From positions 56,885 through 120,884 of the forward strand of contig JACRCD010000044.1 of assembly GCA_016219175.1 (NCBI GenBank): a stretch of 64,000 nt of DNA, read 5' to 3'. This document shows positions 63,861-64,000 of this stretch, one piece after another (positions within the stretch are counted from its first letter, which is position 1; the number at the start of each line of letters is the position of its first letter). A model generated the notes under the pieces. The model was not told the DNA's origin and ran no database searches. It saw only the letters and a program-made list of their open reading frames with translations. The stretch comes from Deltaproteobacteria bacterium. Lineage in GTDB: Bacteria; Desulfobacterota; Desulfobulbia; Desulfobulbales; SURF-16. Both the position numbers and the translations under genes were made by a program.

Positions 63861-64000
63861 AGATGAACTCGTAAAAAGTCGGCGACAAAGCCCGGATGGC
63901 TAAGTAACAAAATTCGATATACAAGGCGTAGTGTATTTTTGAGAGTGAGGCTATACATGTGGTATGCCGAACGAACAAAAATGCGCTACAACGCAGTAGA
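63861..64000 (+). repeat. R1 repeat, copy E (cut by window end)
   Basis: The left 140 bp of R1, starting AGATGAACTCGTAAAAAGTC and matching copies A and C almost base for base. It lies 7 bp upstream of the ftsB-like start codon. Confidence 0.9.

Noticed and set aside
1..64000. CRISPR array, integrase or attachment sites.
   Set aside because: The repeats R1 and R2 are dispersed, palindromic and not regularly spaced; no cas, integrase or tRNA gene was seen.

Overview
The window reads as chromosome of a Gram-negative, probably anaerobic bacterium of the former Deltaproteobacteria (Desulfobulbales/Geobacter-like). This is inferred from gene content, without any database search: an OmpA/TPR envelope protein, a seven-MCE LetB-type tunnel, c-type cytochrome motifs, sigma-54 promoters, a GEMM-I riboswitch of the type common in that group, and very many hybrid histidine kinases and cyclic-di-GMP proteins. 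I saw no rRNA, tRNA, CRISPR array, prophage or complete insertion sequence.

Layout. 0-7 kb: a degenerate PilZ gene behind a sigma-54-like promoter; a nest of two mobile repeats; a ParB-like/DUF4350-like pair; then a pterin-flavoured run (RibD_C-type reductase, PP-loop ATPase, FolE2) ending in a CCA-adding enzyme. 7-16 kb: glucan phosphorylase, ExeA-like ATPase, a heme-binding HAMP protein overlapping a TPR/OmpA protein, an LTA-synthase-like membrane sulfatase and pyruvate kinase. 16-25 kb: sigma-54 promoter, GEMM-I riboswitch, terminator and GGDEF/HD-GYP gene; a PilZ gene; a frameshifted PilZ pseudogene; a small triheme cytochrome; a hybrid kinase translationally coupled to a REC-PAS-GGDEF-EAL protein. 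25-35 kb: lipoprotein, LetA split into two genes, LetB, and two more hybrid kinases, the first overlapping letB. 35-40 kb: a YhaO/YhaN (SbcD/SbcC-like) pair. 40-48 kb: Cache-GGDEF with a phosphate-binding-type protein, a ZraP-like gene behind a sigma-54 promoter, an HD-GYP protein, DUF202 and a SulP transporter. 48-56 kb, the most unusual part: a soluble ClpB-like/FtsH-like chimeric protease whose two Walker B glutamates are both lost, a repeat-bearing lipoprotein, a cNMP-binding/DUF4388 protein, and a membrane-anchored protein with an N-terminal E2 (ubiquitin-conjugating) fold that keeps the catalytic-position cysteine. 56-64 kb: a B12/radical-SAM protein fused to an FKBP-type domain, an AcuC/AcuB-like pair, a PAS-PAS-GGDEF protein, an epimerase, a small coiled-coil protein and an FtsB-like protein.

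Two families of short palindromic MITE-like repeats thread through the window: R1 (163 bp, five copies, one partial and two cut by the window ends) and R2 (about 133 bp, three copies). One R1 sits inside an R2 copy. R1 copies lie exactly on the stop codons of two genes and a few bases upstream of the ftsB-like start.

Cyclic-di-GMP is the dominant theme: three GGDEF-type proteins without a phosphodiesterase domain or with HD-GYP, one GGDEF-EAL, one stand-alone HD-GYP, three PilZ-type genes plus a pseudogene, and one riboswitch, alongside three large hybrid kinases.
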